Positions 25,309-33,760 of a stretch of 64,000 nucleotides of DNA are shown one piece after another (the stretch's first letter is position 1; every line of letters begins with the position of its first letter). The notes under the pieces were generated by a model. The model was given only the letters and a program-made list of their open reading frames with translations, had not been told where the DNA came from and did no database searches. A program made the translations under genes and the position numbers. The stretch is from Oscillospiraceae bacterium (GTDB taxonomy: Bacteria; Bacillota; Clostridia; Oscillospirales; Oscillospiraceae). The stretch lies in assembly GCA_017405865.1 (NCBI GenBank), contig JAFQZN010000033.1:1-64000 (forward strand). The letters are read 5' to 3'.

Positions 25309-26448
25309 ATGGTGAGCATCATTCCCTACATACCGAGAACCATCACCGTGCATCTCGGCCCGCCGGATTCCTACGCCGCAAACGTCGAAGTCTCCTTCAG
25401 CGATTACGTAAAGAACGTCGCCTCCAGTGAGGTCTACCCCACCTGGGATGAAAGCGCGCTGCGGGCGAATATTCTCGCGATCACGTCGTTTGCGCTGAAT
25501 CGGTTCTATACCGAATTCTACCGCAGCCGGGGCTATAATTTCGACATCACGTCCGACACGACGATCGATCAGAAATTCATCTACGGCAGAAACTTCTTCG
25601 ACACGATCACCGAGCTTGCAGACAGTCTCTATACCAGCTACATCCGGCGCATCGGCTTTATTGAACCGCTGGCGGCGAAGTTCTGCAACGGTACGAGCGT
25701 GACCTGTGCGGGCTTGAGCCAGTGGGGTTCGCAGGAGCTTGCGCAGCAGGGGCTGAACTCCATTCAGATCCTGCGCAATTACTACGGCAACAACATTGAG
25801 ATCGTCAGCAACGCGCCGGTGCGCGGCTATACGCCCTCCTATCCCGGCACACCCCTGCGCTTGGGTTCACGCGGGCCGAAGGTCCTGCAGGCGCAGATCA
25901 TCCTCAACCGGATCGGTAAAAATTATCCGGCGCTCCCGCCGATCTTTCCGGAGGACGGGATTTTTGGGCGGCAGACGGAGGCCGCAGTGCTTGCCCTGCA
26001 GCAGATCTTCAATCTGACGCCGGACGGGATCATCGGCAGAGCGACATGGAATCAGATGGAGCAGCTCTATGTTGCCGTCAACCGGCTCAATGAGTTGGAT
26101 TCGCTGGGGCAGACCTATATCTCTCTGGACTGGCAGCCGCCGAACAGTCTGCAGCAGGGCAGCCGGGGTCAGCAGGTGCGGCAGCTGCAATACATGCTGC
26201 AGGTGCTTGCAGACTATCTGCCAACCGTTCCGAGAATCGAGATCGACGGCATTTTCGGACCGCGGACGCAGGCGGCGGTGATGGCCTATCAGGTTTTTGC
26301 GGATCTGACGCCTGACGGCATTGCGGGACCTGTAACGTGGAACTCCATGCGAAACCGCGTTTCCGGAATCCTCGGCACAACAGAAGCGTCTTTTCTGCAG
26401 TATCCGGGTCGTCCGCTGCGGCTGAATGACCGCGACAATAATATTTGA
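25309..26448 (+). CDS. SleC-like spore cortex-lytic protein (SpoIID domain plus two PG-binding domains)
   Basis: This 379-residue protein has an N-terminal SpoIID/LytB-like domain (about 25-160, with SFSDYVKNVASSEVYPTWDES), a region with CAGLSQWGSQELAQQG, and two peptidoglycan-binding type 1 domains (about 185-265 and 285-355, each with the DGIFG motif). SleC of C. perfringens and C. difficile combines SpoIID and peptidoglycan-binding modules and degrades cortex at germination as a lytic transglycosylase. The candidate catalytic glutamate is the one in SSEVYP. No signal peptide is seen. Its neighbours and a possible sigma-K promoter support a spore role, but the precise orthology is inferred. 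Confidence 0.78.
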   Translation: MVSIIPYIPRTITVHLGPPDSYAANVEVSFSDYVKNVASSEVYPTWDESALRANILAITSFALNRFYTEFYRSRGYNFDITSDTTIDQKFIYGRNFFDTITELADSLYTSYIRRIGFIEPLAAKFCNGTSVTCAGLSQWGSQELAQQGLNSIQILRNYYGNNIEIVSNAPVRGYTPSYPGTPLRLGSRGPKVLQAQIILNRIGKNYPALPPIFPEDGIFGRQTEAAVLALQQIFNLTPDGIIGRATWNQMEQLYVAVNRLNELDSLGQTYISLDWQPPNSLQQGSRGQQVRQLQYMLQVLADYLPTVPRIEIDGIFGPRTQAAVMAYQVFADLTPDGIAGPVTWNSMRNRVSGILGTTEASFLQYPGRPLRLNDRDNNI

Positions 26449-26460
26449 CAGGAGGCTGCT

Positions 26461-27015
26461 ATGAATTCTGACCAACCGCAGGACCTCATTCCGATCCGCG
26501 AATTGCAGCAGATGCTTCAATTCCTGCTGCCGGACGCCGCTCCGCTCGAGGACGGCGTCTACGGAAAAAACACGCAGAAAGCCGTCGAGCAGTTTCAGAA
26601 GAAGTACGGGCTGAAGGTAACCGGCGCTGCAGACGCCGCGACCTGGAGGGCGCTGAAGCGAGCCTATGACAACGAGCTGATCGAGCGGCAGCCCGCAGCG
26701 CCGCTGGAGATCGTCATGCAGCCGCATCAGGTCATGGATAAGGGCTGCGACAACACGAACGTCTATCTGGTGCAGGCCATGATCCGGGCGCTGGATCAGT
26801 ATATTCCCGACATGCCGACCGTTGACGTCACCGGCCGCCTGGACGGTAAGACAGAGCGGGCGGTCAAGTGGCTGCAGGCATGCTGTAACCTTCCGCAGAG
26901 CGGTGACGTCGACAAGAATACGTGGCGTTTTCTCGTCCATGCGTACCGCTCCATAGTCGGAGACGGCACCGGCTCTTTTCCGATTCGCAGGATGACGCCA
27001 ATCCCAAGGACATAG
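26461..27015 (+). CDS. Protein with two peptidoglycan-binding domains
   Basis: The 184-residue protein consists of two peptidoglycan-binding type 1 repeats (about 12-65 with DGVYGKNTQKAVEQFQ, and about 88-158 with GRLDGKTERAVKWLQ). It has no catalytic domain and no signal peptide. It begins 12 bp after the SleC-like gene with AGGAGG before the ATG. It may be an accessory subunit that targets the SleC-like enzyme to cortex, since the domain type is the same. Confidence 0.8.
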   Translation: MNSDQPQDLIPIRELQQMLQFLLPDAAPLEDGVYGKNTQKAVEQFQKKYGLKVTGAADAATWRALKRAYDNELIERQPAAPLEIVMQPHQVMDKGCDNTNVYLVQAMIRALDQYIPDMPTVDVTGRLDGKTERAVKWLQACCNLPQSGDVDKNTWRFLVHAYRSIVGDGTGSFPIRRMTPIPRT

Positions 27016-27018
27016 AAG

Positions 27019-27056
27019 AATCGCAGCAGGAAGACGTTCCCTGCTGCGATTTTCTG
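27019..27056 (+). terminator. Terminator after the SleC-like operon
   Basis: A 12-bp perfect stem (AATCGCAGCAGG and its complement) is followed by TTTCTG. Confidence 0.8.
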
Positions 27057-27080
27057 TGCGCACTTCAAAACGGGCGCAAG

Positions 27081-28001
27081 TTAAGTTTCCGCTAAATCAA
27101 TCCGGTCGAGCATACTGCAAAGATTGTCCTCCGAATACTCGATTTCCGAGGAATACTCCCGCGCAATTTCGATCCACTCGTCCATAGCGCCGCTGCCCTC
27201 CGCCGACCAGATCGCGCAGATCAGCCTGCAGCTCAAAACGGCGAAGGCCGTTCTGCCTGCAAGGTCACCGTCGTAGACCGCGCCCGCGAGGTGGCGATAG
27301 AGAAAATATACACCAAGCTGTTCTTCCGCAACGGGATCCGGCTGAATAGGAGCACTTGCGCCGTTTCGCAGGCAGGCAAGCCGCTGCTCCCAAGCAGGAT
27401 CGAGCCGTTCAAGAGAAAAGAGGAAATCCGCCCATTCCGCGTTCGTCAGCTCCGGCAGGCGTGCCTGCGTTTCCGTCAGGATCGCGTCAAAGCGCGCTTG
27501 AATCGGCAAAGCGCGATCCTGCATCAGCCCGATCAGCTTCGTGCGCAGGCGGAGGATCTCCGTTTCTTCTGTCAAAAGAGTTTCCTCTCCGTCTTCTATA
27601 AAGCAGGTCGCTTCCCGCCGCGTCAGGATCAGCCTTGCCGCCTCCTCGCAGCAAAGGCCGAGCCCGATCTCCGTCCGGTCGGAAAAGAAATTCCGAAACC
27701 GGGGATGATCCGTGCAAATCTGGCACAGATGCTCCTCTCCCAATGCCGGGATCAGATCGCAGAGATTTCTCTCATTCAGGAACGGGCAGCTCTCGTCCTC
27801 GCGCAGACGAAACTGTGCCGTGCCGTCCTCCGCTGTCACGATCTGCTGCCGCAGCCGCTCGCCGAGCTGCCCCGGCAGCGTCTGATAATAAGAGAGCGTC
27901 GCTTCATCAACGTCGATCTCCCAGTCGCGGCAGCAGGTGTGTCTGCAAGCGCCCGCGGTGCAGTGAAACTCGTCGTAATAGCTCGGTTTGATCTCTTTCA
28001 T
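27081..28001 (-). CDS. Flagellin lysine-N-methylase-like protein (FliB family)
   Basis: This 306-residue protein has the FliB cysteine pattern. An N-terminal AGACRHTCCRDW is followed by CPFLNERNLCDL, HLCQICTDHPRF and LCCEEAARLIL, which probably bind an Fe-S cluster. FliB of Salmonella methylates flagellin lysines, but many clostridia without flagella carry homologues, so the target here is open. The ATG overlaps the stop of the exonuclease gene by 4 bp. No flagellar gene occurs in the window. Confidence 0.85.
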   Translation of the reverse strand: MKEIKPSYYDEFHCTAGACRHTCCRDWEIDVDEATLSYYQTLPGQLGERLRQQIVTAEDGTAQFRLREDESCPFLNERNLCDLIPALGEEHLCQICTDHPRFRNFFSDRTEIGLGLCCEEAARLILTRREATCFIEDGEETLLTEETEILRLRTKLIGLMQDRALPIQARFDAILTETQARLPELTNAEWADFLFSLERLDPAWEQRLACLRNGASAPIQPDPVAEEQLGVYFLYRHLAGAVYDGDLAGRTAFAVLSCRLICAIWSAEGSGAMDEWIEIAREYSSEIEYSEDNLCSMLDRIDLAET

Positions 28002-28564
28002 TCTCTCACCCAGACCGTTTTCATCAATTCAAAATCGTAGGTACGAAGAAAGCGGCTGATCTTCAGACCGTCCTTTATGCAGCGGCAGAAGATCGCAGCA
28101 CAGGCGTGCGCGTCGCTCGAGGCCTGATGGTGATCGAGCGTGACGCCGAGATAGTCGCTGACCGTGTTCAGCCTGTGGTTCATAAGCTGCGGGTAGCAGG
28201 CTCTTGCCATGCGGCAGGTATCGGCAAACCGGACGCGCGGCTTCCAGTCGATCTCATAGGCGCGCAGGCATTTTGCCAGTACGCCCAGATCGAACGGCGC
28301 ATTGTGCGCCAGCAGGACGCCGCTCGACATCAGCGGCTCGATCAGTTCCCAGATCTGTGCAAACGTCGGCGCATCCTCGACCAGATACGGCGAGATTCCC
28401 GTCAGTTGGACGTTGAAGCGGTCAAAATGGGTTTCCGGGTTGATCAGCGTATCAAATTCCCGGACGATCTCGTTGTCCTCGATCACGGAAATGCCGATGG
28501 CGCTCATGCGGTGGTTGAAGCTGTTCGGCGTTTCCACGTCGAAGGCGATATATCTTTCTGTCAT
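27998..28564 (-). CDS. DEDDh-type 3-5 exonuclease (DnaQ-like)
   Basis: This 188-residue single-domain exonuclease has the DEDDh motifs: FDVETPN near residue 7 (Asp, Glu), AHNAPFDLGVL near 88 (Asp), and HHQASSDAHACA near 148 (His, Asp). Such proteins trim DNA or RNA 3-prime ends and can proofread or process small RNAs. The ATG at 28564 has AGGAG eight bases upstream; a GTG nine bases before it lacks proper spacing. The 4-bp overlap with the FliB-like gene shows they are cotranscribed. Confidence 0.88.
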   Translation of the reverse strand: MTERYIAFDVETPNSFNHRMSAIGISVIEDNEIVREFDTLINPETHFDRFNVQLTGISPYLVEDAPTFAQIWELIEPLMSSGVLLAHNAPFDLGVLAKCLRAYEIDWKPRVRFADTCRMARACYPQLMNHRLNTVSDYLGVTLDHHQASSDAHACAAIFCRCIKDGLKISRFLRTYDFELMKTVWVRE

Positions 28565-28624
28565 ACGCTTCACTCCTGTCTTTTGTATTATAGCACAGCG
28601 GCGGAAAAAGCGAAAGCGGAAAAA

Positions 28625-29221
28625 TCAGCTGTCGATCGCCGGATTGAGATAGTAGACGTTCTTCTCGTTCAGTCGCTCGCGCAGCTTCTGCACCGCCTCG
28701 CCGAAGCGCTGGAAATGGACGACCTCGCGCTCGCGCAGGAACTTGATCACGTCGTTCACGTCCGGATCGTCCGACAGGCGCAGGATATTGTCGTAGGTCG
28801 TGCGCGCCTTCTGCTCCGCCCCCATGTCCTCCGTCAGATCGGTAAGCGGGTCGCCCTTGACCTGCATCGTCGCAGCCGTCCACGGCGTGCCGGAGGCAAA
28901 CTGCGGATAGACGCCCGCCGTGTGGTCGACGAAATACGCTGCAAAGCCGTCCGCGCGCTGCTGCTCCGGCGAGAGGTTTCTTGTCAGCTGGTGGACGATC
29001 GTTCCGACCATCTCCAGATGTCCGAGCTCCTCCGTGCCGATGTCGGTCAGAAGTCCCTTCAGCTCCGCATACGGCATGGAATACCGCTGCGACAGATAGC
29101 GCAAGGACGCACCCAGCTCCCCGTCCGGTCCACCGTACTGCGTTATGATGATGCTTGCGAGCTTCGGATTGGGTCTTGCGATCTTTACGGGATACTGCAG
29201 TTTCTTTTCATAGACAAACAT
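28625..29221 (-). CDS. cotJC: Spore coat manganese catalase CotJC
   Basis: The 198-residue protein matches CotJC and the manganese catalase core: YGGPDGELGASLRYLSQR, GTEELGHLEMVGTIVH (Glu and His metal ligands), GAEQKARTTYDNIL and REREVVHFQRFGE. It is a mother-cell protein placed in the coat, where it may detoxify peroxide. It starts five bases after the fused CotJA-CotJB gene with GGAGG in the overlap of the two. Confidence 0.95.
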   Translation of the reverse strand: MFVYEKKLQYPVKIARPNPKLASIIITQYGGPDGELGASLRYLSQRYSMPYAELKGLLTDIGTEELGHLEMVGTIVHQLTRNLSPEQQRADGFAAYFVDHTAGVYPQFASGTPWTAATMQVKGDPLTDLTEDMGAEQKARTTYDNILRLSDDPDVNDVIKFLREREVVHFQRFGEAVQKLRERLNEKNVYYLNPAIDS

Positions 29222-29226
29222 ACGCC

Positions 29227-29706
29227 TTACGCCTCCTCCTGATTTGCTTCATAATCCCACGGCCACGGATCGCTCATCCAGTCGTAGGCTTCCTTCTCCG
29301 CCGCAGATACCATCGTCAGCGGGCCGTAGCGCTCTTCATAGACCGCCTTGCCCTCCTTGTGGAGCCTGGCGTAGGACTGAAAAAGCTCGAACGCCTCCCG
29401 GTCGTCCTTGTGCGTGTCGAGATACAGTCCCAGCTCCGTGAGCGCGAAGCCGAGCGCCTGCATCTCGTGCAGGGGCGTGTCGTCGAGCGGGATGTCGTTC
29501 GTCATGCCCATGAAGGGCAGGTCGAGTCCCGGGAAAAGCGTGCCGCGCACCACGCCGTTTTTGGCGGGATAGGTCGCGGGGTTGTTCTGCTGATAGGGCA
29601 CGTAGGGATTTGCCAGCGGTGCGCAGGCAGGCAGGACGCCATAGCCGGGATCGCCCGTTTCCGTGTTCTGCTGCCGCCGCACCATCTGCTGTATTCTCAT
29701 TTCCAA
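29227..29706 (-). CDS. Fused CotJA-CotJB spore coat protein
   Basis: One 159-residue frame joins two proteins that are normally separate. Residues about 25-70 match CotJA (NPYVPYQQ, then RGTLFPGLDLPF). Residues about 80-159 match CotJB (LGFALTELGLYLDTHKDD and DPWPWDYE). CotJA, CotJB and CotJC interact in the inner coat of Bacillus. No stop or frameshift separates the parts. The start is probably a TTG at 29706, eight bases after AGGAGG; an ATG six bases later is the alternative. A sigma-K-like CATACTCT (minus strand, 29750-29743) lies upstream. Confidence 0.88.
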   Translation of the reverse strand: MEMRIQQMVRRQQNTETGDPGYGVLPACAPLANPYVPYQQNNPATYPAKNGVVRGTLFPGLDLPFMGMTNDIPLDDTPLHEMQALGFALTELGLYLDTHKDDREAFELFQSYARLHKEGKAVYEERYGPLTMVSAAEKEAYDWMSDPWPWDYEANQEEA

Positions 29707-29791
29707 AGCAATTACCTCCTTCGGGGATTGCTCCCCTGTTTCAGAGTATGCTTCGGCGTTTCGTTCCGTTCCGACAAAAAAGGAAGTCCTC

Positions 29792-30253
29792 TTATTTAGA
29801 GGGCTTCCAGCTTGCAACAAGATCACTGTGCGTTACGACAATATCCAGTTCCTTCAGCTCCTGCGGTGAGAAAAACCGCAGCTCGCCGGATTCTTTGCTC
29901 GGTCGCAGGAGCGGCAGGCGGTCGAGCCTTGCAGAAAACAGCACAATGATCATGCGCCATACCGTCCCGTCGCGGTAGCTTGCGATGCGGTCGTCGTCGA
30001 CCACGCGCAGCTGCTCGAACGCCGTTTCCGGCAGGAAAATGCCCGTTTCCTCGCGCAGCTCCCGCGCGATCCCCTGTGCGTAGCGTTCGCCGTTTTTCAG
30101 CCTGCCGCCGATCAGCCCCCACTGTCCGCAGTCCCATCGGCGCTCCAGAAGCAGCTTGCCGTCAAATTCCAGCAGGACGTTCGTGCCGATGTGCGTCGGA
30201 CTGTTCGGCTTCGGCGCGTTCGGGTCGTTCAGATAATATGTTCCAACCGGCAT
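29792..30253 (-). CDS. Nudix hydrolase
   Basis: The 153-residue protein carries a Nudix box from GGRLKNGE to RELREETGIF, with the REEXGX metal-binding core intact. It begins with VGTYYLNDPNAPKPN, an N-terminal stretch seen in ADP-ribose/CoA-type Nudix proteins of gut Firmicutes. Nudix enzymes cleave nucleoside diphosphate derivatives, and the substrate cannot be read from sequence. The ATG has GGAG upstream. It lies between the cotJ genes and the threonine aldolase gene. Confidence 0.88.
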   Translation of the reverse strand: MPVGTYYLNDPNAPKPNSPTHIGTNVLLEFDGKLLLERRWDCGQWGLIGGRLKNGERYAQGIARELREETGIFLPETAFEQLRVVDDDRIASYRDGTVWRMIIVLFSARLDRLPLLRPSKESGELRFFSPQELKELDIVVTHSDLVASWKPSK

Positions 30254-30268
30254 GATGTTTCTCCGTTT

Positions 30269-31294
30269 CTACAGGATGGCGCGCAGCTGCTGCACCTGCT
30301 CCTTCGTCGTCGCCCAGCTCGTGACGAGGCGGATGACGGTATGATCTTCGTCATACTTTTCCCAAAAGCTGTAAGCAACGAGCTTGGACAGGCGCTCCAG
30401 CTCGCTGTCCTTTACGATCAGGAACTGCTGATTGGTCGGCGTTTCCTTCCAAACACGGCAGCCCTTCTCGCGGAAGATCGCCTTCATCTCCTCCGCGCGG
30501 TCGATCGCGTTTTTCGAGATTTCAAAATACAGCCCGTCCGTAAAGAGCGCGTCGAACTGCACGCCCAGCACGCGCCCCTTCGCCAGCAGCGCGCCGTGCT
30601 GCTTGACCCGCGTGAGGAAATATTTCGGCATCCCGCCGCGCGGGAAGACGACTGCTTCGCCGCACAGCGCGCCGACCTTCGTCCCGCCGATATAGAATAC
30701 GTCACACAGACCTGCAAGCTCCGGCAGGGTCAGATCGCACTGCTTGCTCATCAGCCCGTAGCCGAGTCGCGCGCCGTCGATGAAGATCGGCAGAGCATAG
30801 GCGCGGCAGACCTCGTTCAGCTCCGTCAGCTCCGTCTTGCTGTAAAGTGTGCCAAGCTCCGTTGGGAAGGAAAGATAGACCATGCCCGGAAACACCATAT
30901 GCTCATGGCTGTCGTCTCCATAGAAGCGCTCCATCATCGCTTTCAGCTCTGAAGCGCAGAGCTTCCCATCGTGAGACGGCAGCTCCAGCACCTTATGCCC
31001 CGAGAATTCGATCGCGCCCGCCTCATGCTGGGCGATATGCGCCGTCTGCGCGGCGACAACGCCCTCATACCGCTGCAGGCAGGCGTCGATCACGACCTGA
31101 TTGGTCTGTGTGCCGCCGGTCAGAAAGAAGATCTCCGCATTCGGACAGGCGCAGGCAAGTTTGATCCTTTCTTTTGCCGCGGCGCAGAAGTCGTCCAGCC
31201 CGTAGCCCGTCTGCGGCTCGAGATTTGTCTCCGCCAACCGCTGCAGGAGCTTCGGATGCGCGCCGACGTTATAATCGTTTTCAAAAGAAAGCAT
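30269..31294 (-). CDS. Low-specificity L-threonine aldolase family protein
   Basis: This fold-type I PLP enzyme of 341 residues probably splits L-threonine and allo-threonine to glycine and acetaldehyde. It begins with FENDYNVGAHP, has FLTGGTQTNQ for cofactor binding, FIDGARLGYGL for the PLP-contacting Asp, and the PLP lysine in YIGGTKVGA near residue 205. The ATG at 31294 follows GGGAGGA. The Nudix gene follows 15 bp downstream and is probably cotranscribed. Confidence 0.9.
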   Translation of the reverse strand: MLSFENDYNVGAHPKLLQRLAETNLEPQTGYGLDDFCAAAKERIKLACACPNAEIFFLTGGTQTNQVVIDACLQRYEGVVAAQTAHIAQHEAGAIEFSGHKVLELPSHDGKLCASELKAMMERFYGDDSHEHMVFPGMVYLSFPTELGTLYSKTELTELNEVCRAYALPIFIDGARLGYGLMSKQCDLTLPELAGLCDVFYIGGTKVGALCGEAVVFPRGGMPKYFLTRVKQHGALLAKGRVLGVQFDALFTDGLYFEISKNAIDRAEEMKAIFREKGCRVWKETPTNQQFLIVKDSELERLSKLVAYSFWEKYDEDHTVIRLVTSWATTKEQVQQLRAIL

Positions 31295-31683
31295 GGTATT
31301 TCCTCCCTTGCAGGAATTATATGGGAATATTATAGCCTGCCCGCTGCAATTGTACAAGTATAGATTTGCAAAAATCTACAGTCCTGTCATTGCGAGGCGC
31401 AACGCGCCGTGGCAATCTGTCCCTATCGACGCGGGACACTTTACCGTGATACGAGCGCAGTTCCAAGGCTCTGTCATTGCCCGCTTTACGCGGGCAATCT
31501 GTGCCTATCGACATGGGACACTTCAACAAATACTGATACAAATACCATACCTGCGACGGACAGATTGCCACGGTTTGCTCCGCAAACCTCGCAAAGACAG
31601 AAACGCCGTTCCGCTGACAAGCTGGATACCCACGAAAAATGCACCGCAGTGCTGCGGTGCATTTTTCAGAAAACTTTTTTGAT
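31295..31683. repeat. Gap holding REP-like inverted repeat units
   Basis: No gene is seen. Three related palindromic units lie at 31385-31423, 31472-31510 and 31561-31600. The first two share TGTCATTGC at the start and GGCAATCTGT at the end; the third is in the opposite orientation. After each of the first two comes a CCTATCGAC-like tract and GGGACACTT. A related element occurs at 42342-42457. These look like dispersed non-coding REP or MITE-type repeats. Confidence 0.8.
31634..31667. terminator. Bidirectional terminator after the serpin gene
   Basis: A 15-bp perfect stem (GAAAAATGCACCGCA and its complement) with A and T tracts at both ends lies 17 bp after the serpin stop. Confidence 0.88.
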
Positions 31684-33171
31684 TCATACGTTCGGGTGAT
31701 TGACGATACCGATGAAGAGCGGCAGGCCGTCCGTGCCGGTGATTGCAAAGATAAAGGGGCGGTCGAGGATGAAGTCCACTCTCTCGTCGGGCGGTTCGGC
31801 AGCGCCGGCGCCTTCCAAGATAATCATATATGCCGCGCCCTTGCAGCCCTTCTCGTCGATCATCACGCGCGCGCCGTGGATCGCGTCGCTGACGTAGACG
31901 TTGTACTCCTGCGCCTCCTGCGTGAGCGGAGAGAAGTCCGCCTTTGTCCAGTCGAAAACGTCGGTCACACCGAGCTCTTGCAGGGGTTTTTTCGCGTCGA
32001 TTTGAGAAGCAACATCGAATTTTGCGATCTGTTTCTGAATGATCAGATACTTCTGGTTTTCCCAAATTCCGTTTCCGTTACCGTTCGTAAGCAGGAACGC
32101 CGTCAACTGCGGATCGTGCAGCAGATCCTCCGGCGTTACGCCCTCGTCCGGCAGGAAAAACCACATAGACCCGCCGCCCTCAAGGTTCTGCGCTACGGCT
32201 GCGAAATGATCCGCCCAGTAGTAATTTCCTTCGCTCTCCTGGTGCATCATGCGGCACGGCTCGTCACCGTTCGCTGCATGAAAAACGCCGTCTGTCGTCA
32301 CGCTCTCGGAAAACTCCTCGTCCCATTTGGCAGTGAACAACACGGTGGAGACCAATGCAGCCACGGTATCATCGTCCAGCTCCAGTGCGTCGATCTGATC
32401 CTTTAGAAGATCGTCGGTTTGCTCGTTCATCCAGTTGTGCAGCAGGTCGTCCATCTGCTTCGTGCCCATCGCGCCGGCGTAAGATGAGGCGTAATAGTTC
32501 TGCGCGAGCAGGTCAAGCGTTTCCTGCCGGAAGTTTACCTGATCGTTGAGCCAAAGGGAGTTTGCAAGGACGCTTTTTCGGACGCCGTCGTCGCAGTAGT
32601 TCGCGTTCCAGATCGCATGGACGCGGGTGCGAAGCGTGTCCATGTCCGAAACGCCCATCAGATCGAGGATCTGCTGTCTCCCCGTGCTGTCCGCAGTCTC
32701 CGCGAGAAGCGCAAGCGCCATATAGACGTTCAGAGGAGAATAGACGCGGTTTTCGCTGTCCGTGCCGCCCAAAAACTGCGGCAATGTCTTTGACAGGAAG
32801 CCGCTCAAATCCTGCAGAGAATACTCGTTTCGGTACTGCTGCCGCTCTGCGTCGTCGCTGTACCATTCGTTCATTTTTTCATAGTAGGTTTCTCTGTCGG
32901 CGTCCGATATTTCGCCGTTTTCGCCGATATAGTCCATCAGATCCGGGTACGGCGCCGCAGCCGGGTACTCCGGCAGTGTGAGGGCGTGCGCCTCGATCAC
33001 GAAGCCGCCCGGGCGCAGCAGCACGCCTGCCAGCACCGCGACCGCCAGAACGGCGGCGATCGCGCCGAGCCAAGGCAGATAGCGTTTCCTCCGTTTTGGC
33101 GCGGTATCCGCTTCCCGGATCATAGCGTCGTCCAGATTCGTCAGACTGTCGTAGATTCTTTCACTTTTCAT
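31684..33171 (-). CDS. Membrane-tethered serpin with an anti-sigma-like N-terminus
   Basis: The 495-residue protein has three parts. Residues 1-32 are cytosolic and charged (ERIYDSLTNLDDAMIREAD, then KRRKR). Residues 33-52 form one transmembrane helix. Residues about 110-495 are a serpin domain with VYSPLNVYMALALLAE, VLANSLWLN, SDAIHGARVMIDEKG, DRPFIFAI and a C-terminal LFIGIVNHP. The hinge reads EKGCKGAAYM, which departs from the EEGTEAAAAT pattern of strong inhibitors. The P1 region is Gly/Ala-rich. The N-terminal layout resembles proteins paired with ECF sigma factors in Oscillospiraceae. The ATG overlaps the sigma-factor stop by 4 bp. Confidence 0.88.
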   Translation of the reverse strand: MKSERIYDSLTNLDDAMIREADTAPKRRKRYLPWLGAIAAVLAVAVLAGVLLRPGGFVIEAHALTLPEYPAAAPYPDLMDYIGENGEISDADRETYYEKMNEWYSDDAERQQYRNEYSLQDLSGFLSKTLPQFLGGTDSENRVYSPLNVYMALALLAETADSTGRQQILDLMGVSDMDTLRTRVHAIWNANYCDDGVRKSVLANSLWLNDQVNFRQETLDLLAQNYYASSYAGAMGTKQMDDLLHNWMNEQTDDLLKDQIDALELDDDTVAALVSTVLFTAKWDEEFSESVTTDGVFHAANGDEPCRMMHQESEGNYYWADHFAAVAQNLEGGGSMWFFLPDEGVTPEDLLHDPQLTAFLLTNGNGNGIWENQKYLIIQKQIAKFDVASQIDAKKPLQELGVTDVFDWTKADFSPLTQEAQEYNVYVSDAIHGARVMIDEKGCKGAAYMIILEGAGAAEPPDERVDFILDRPFIFAITGTDGLPLFIGIVNHPNV

Positions 33172-33725
33172 AGTGCTACCCCTTTCACGGTCAAATAGTC
33201 TCGTAACGCGCATCGCAGAACATACAGGCGCTGTGCGGCAGCGTTGGGTTTGCAGCCGCGCTCCTGGGCAAGCTGCTTGACGGAGAATCCGTACCAGTAC
33301 CTGCGCAAGAAGAGGATCCTGTCCTCCTTTTTCAGGGACAGGAGCCAGTCTGACAGCTCCTGCGTCAGCTCATGTGCCTCGACAGCACGCTCCGGCGATT
33401 GCCCGTCCGGAACGCAGTCGTCCAGTTCGGATAACAGCACCTCCACGCCGACATACCGTTTTGCCGCGCGGTTTTTCCGATACCTGCTGATCGCGAGGTT
33501 GCGGATGAGCTTGCCGAGATAGGTTTTGAGCCGCTGCGGCTCATCCGGCGGAATGTGCATCCACGCAGCGTGATAAGCGTCGTTCACGCATTCCTCCGCA
33601 TCCTCCTTTACCGTCAGTATGTTTCTGGAAATCTGTCTGCAATACGCGCCGTATTTCCGTTCCGTTTCCGTTATCGCCTCTTCCTTGCGTTCGAGGTATA
33701 ACGAAACGATTTCTTTATCTACCAT
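33168..33725 (-). CDS. ECF-type RNA polymerase sigma factor
   Basis: This 185-residue protein has sigma region 2 (about 10-85, with CVNDAYHAAWMHIP and LIRNLAISRYRK) and region 4 (about 125-180, with LFLRRYWYGFSVKQLAQERG as the helix-turn-helix). It lacks regions 1.1 and 3, as expected for group 4 factors. The ATG follows AAAGGAG. The stop overlaps the start of the membrane serpin gene by 4 bp, the arrangement usual for a sigma factor and its anti-sigma factor. An ECF-type promoter lies just upstream, which suggests positive autoregulation. Confidence 0.92.
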   Translation of the reverse strand: MVDKEIVSLYLERKEEAITETERKYGAYCRQISRNILTVKEDAEECVNDAYHAAWMHIPPDEPQRLKTYLGKLIRNLAISRYRKNRAAKRYVGVEVLLSELDDCVPDGQSPERAVEAHELTQELSDWLLSLKKEDRILFLRRYWYGFSVKQLAQERGCKPNAAAQRLYVLRCALRDYLTVKGVAL

Positions 33726-33760
33726 TGCAATGGCTCCTTTCGAGTGCGCTCACCTATATA

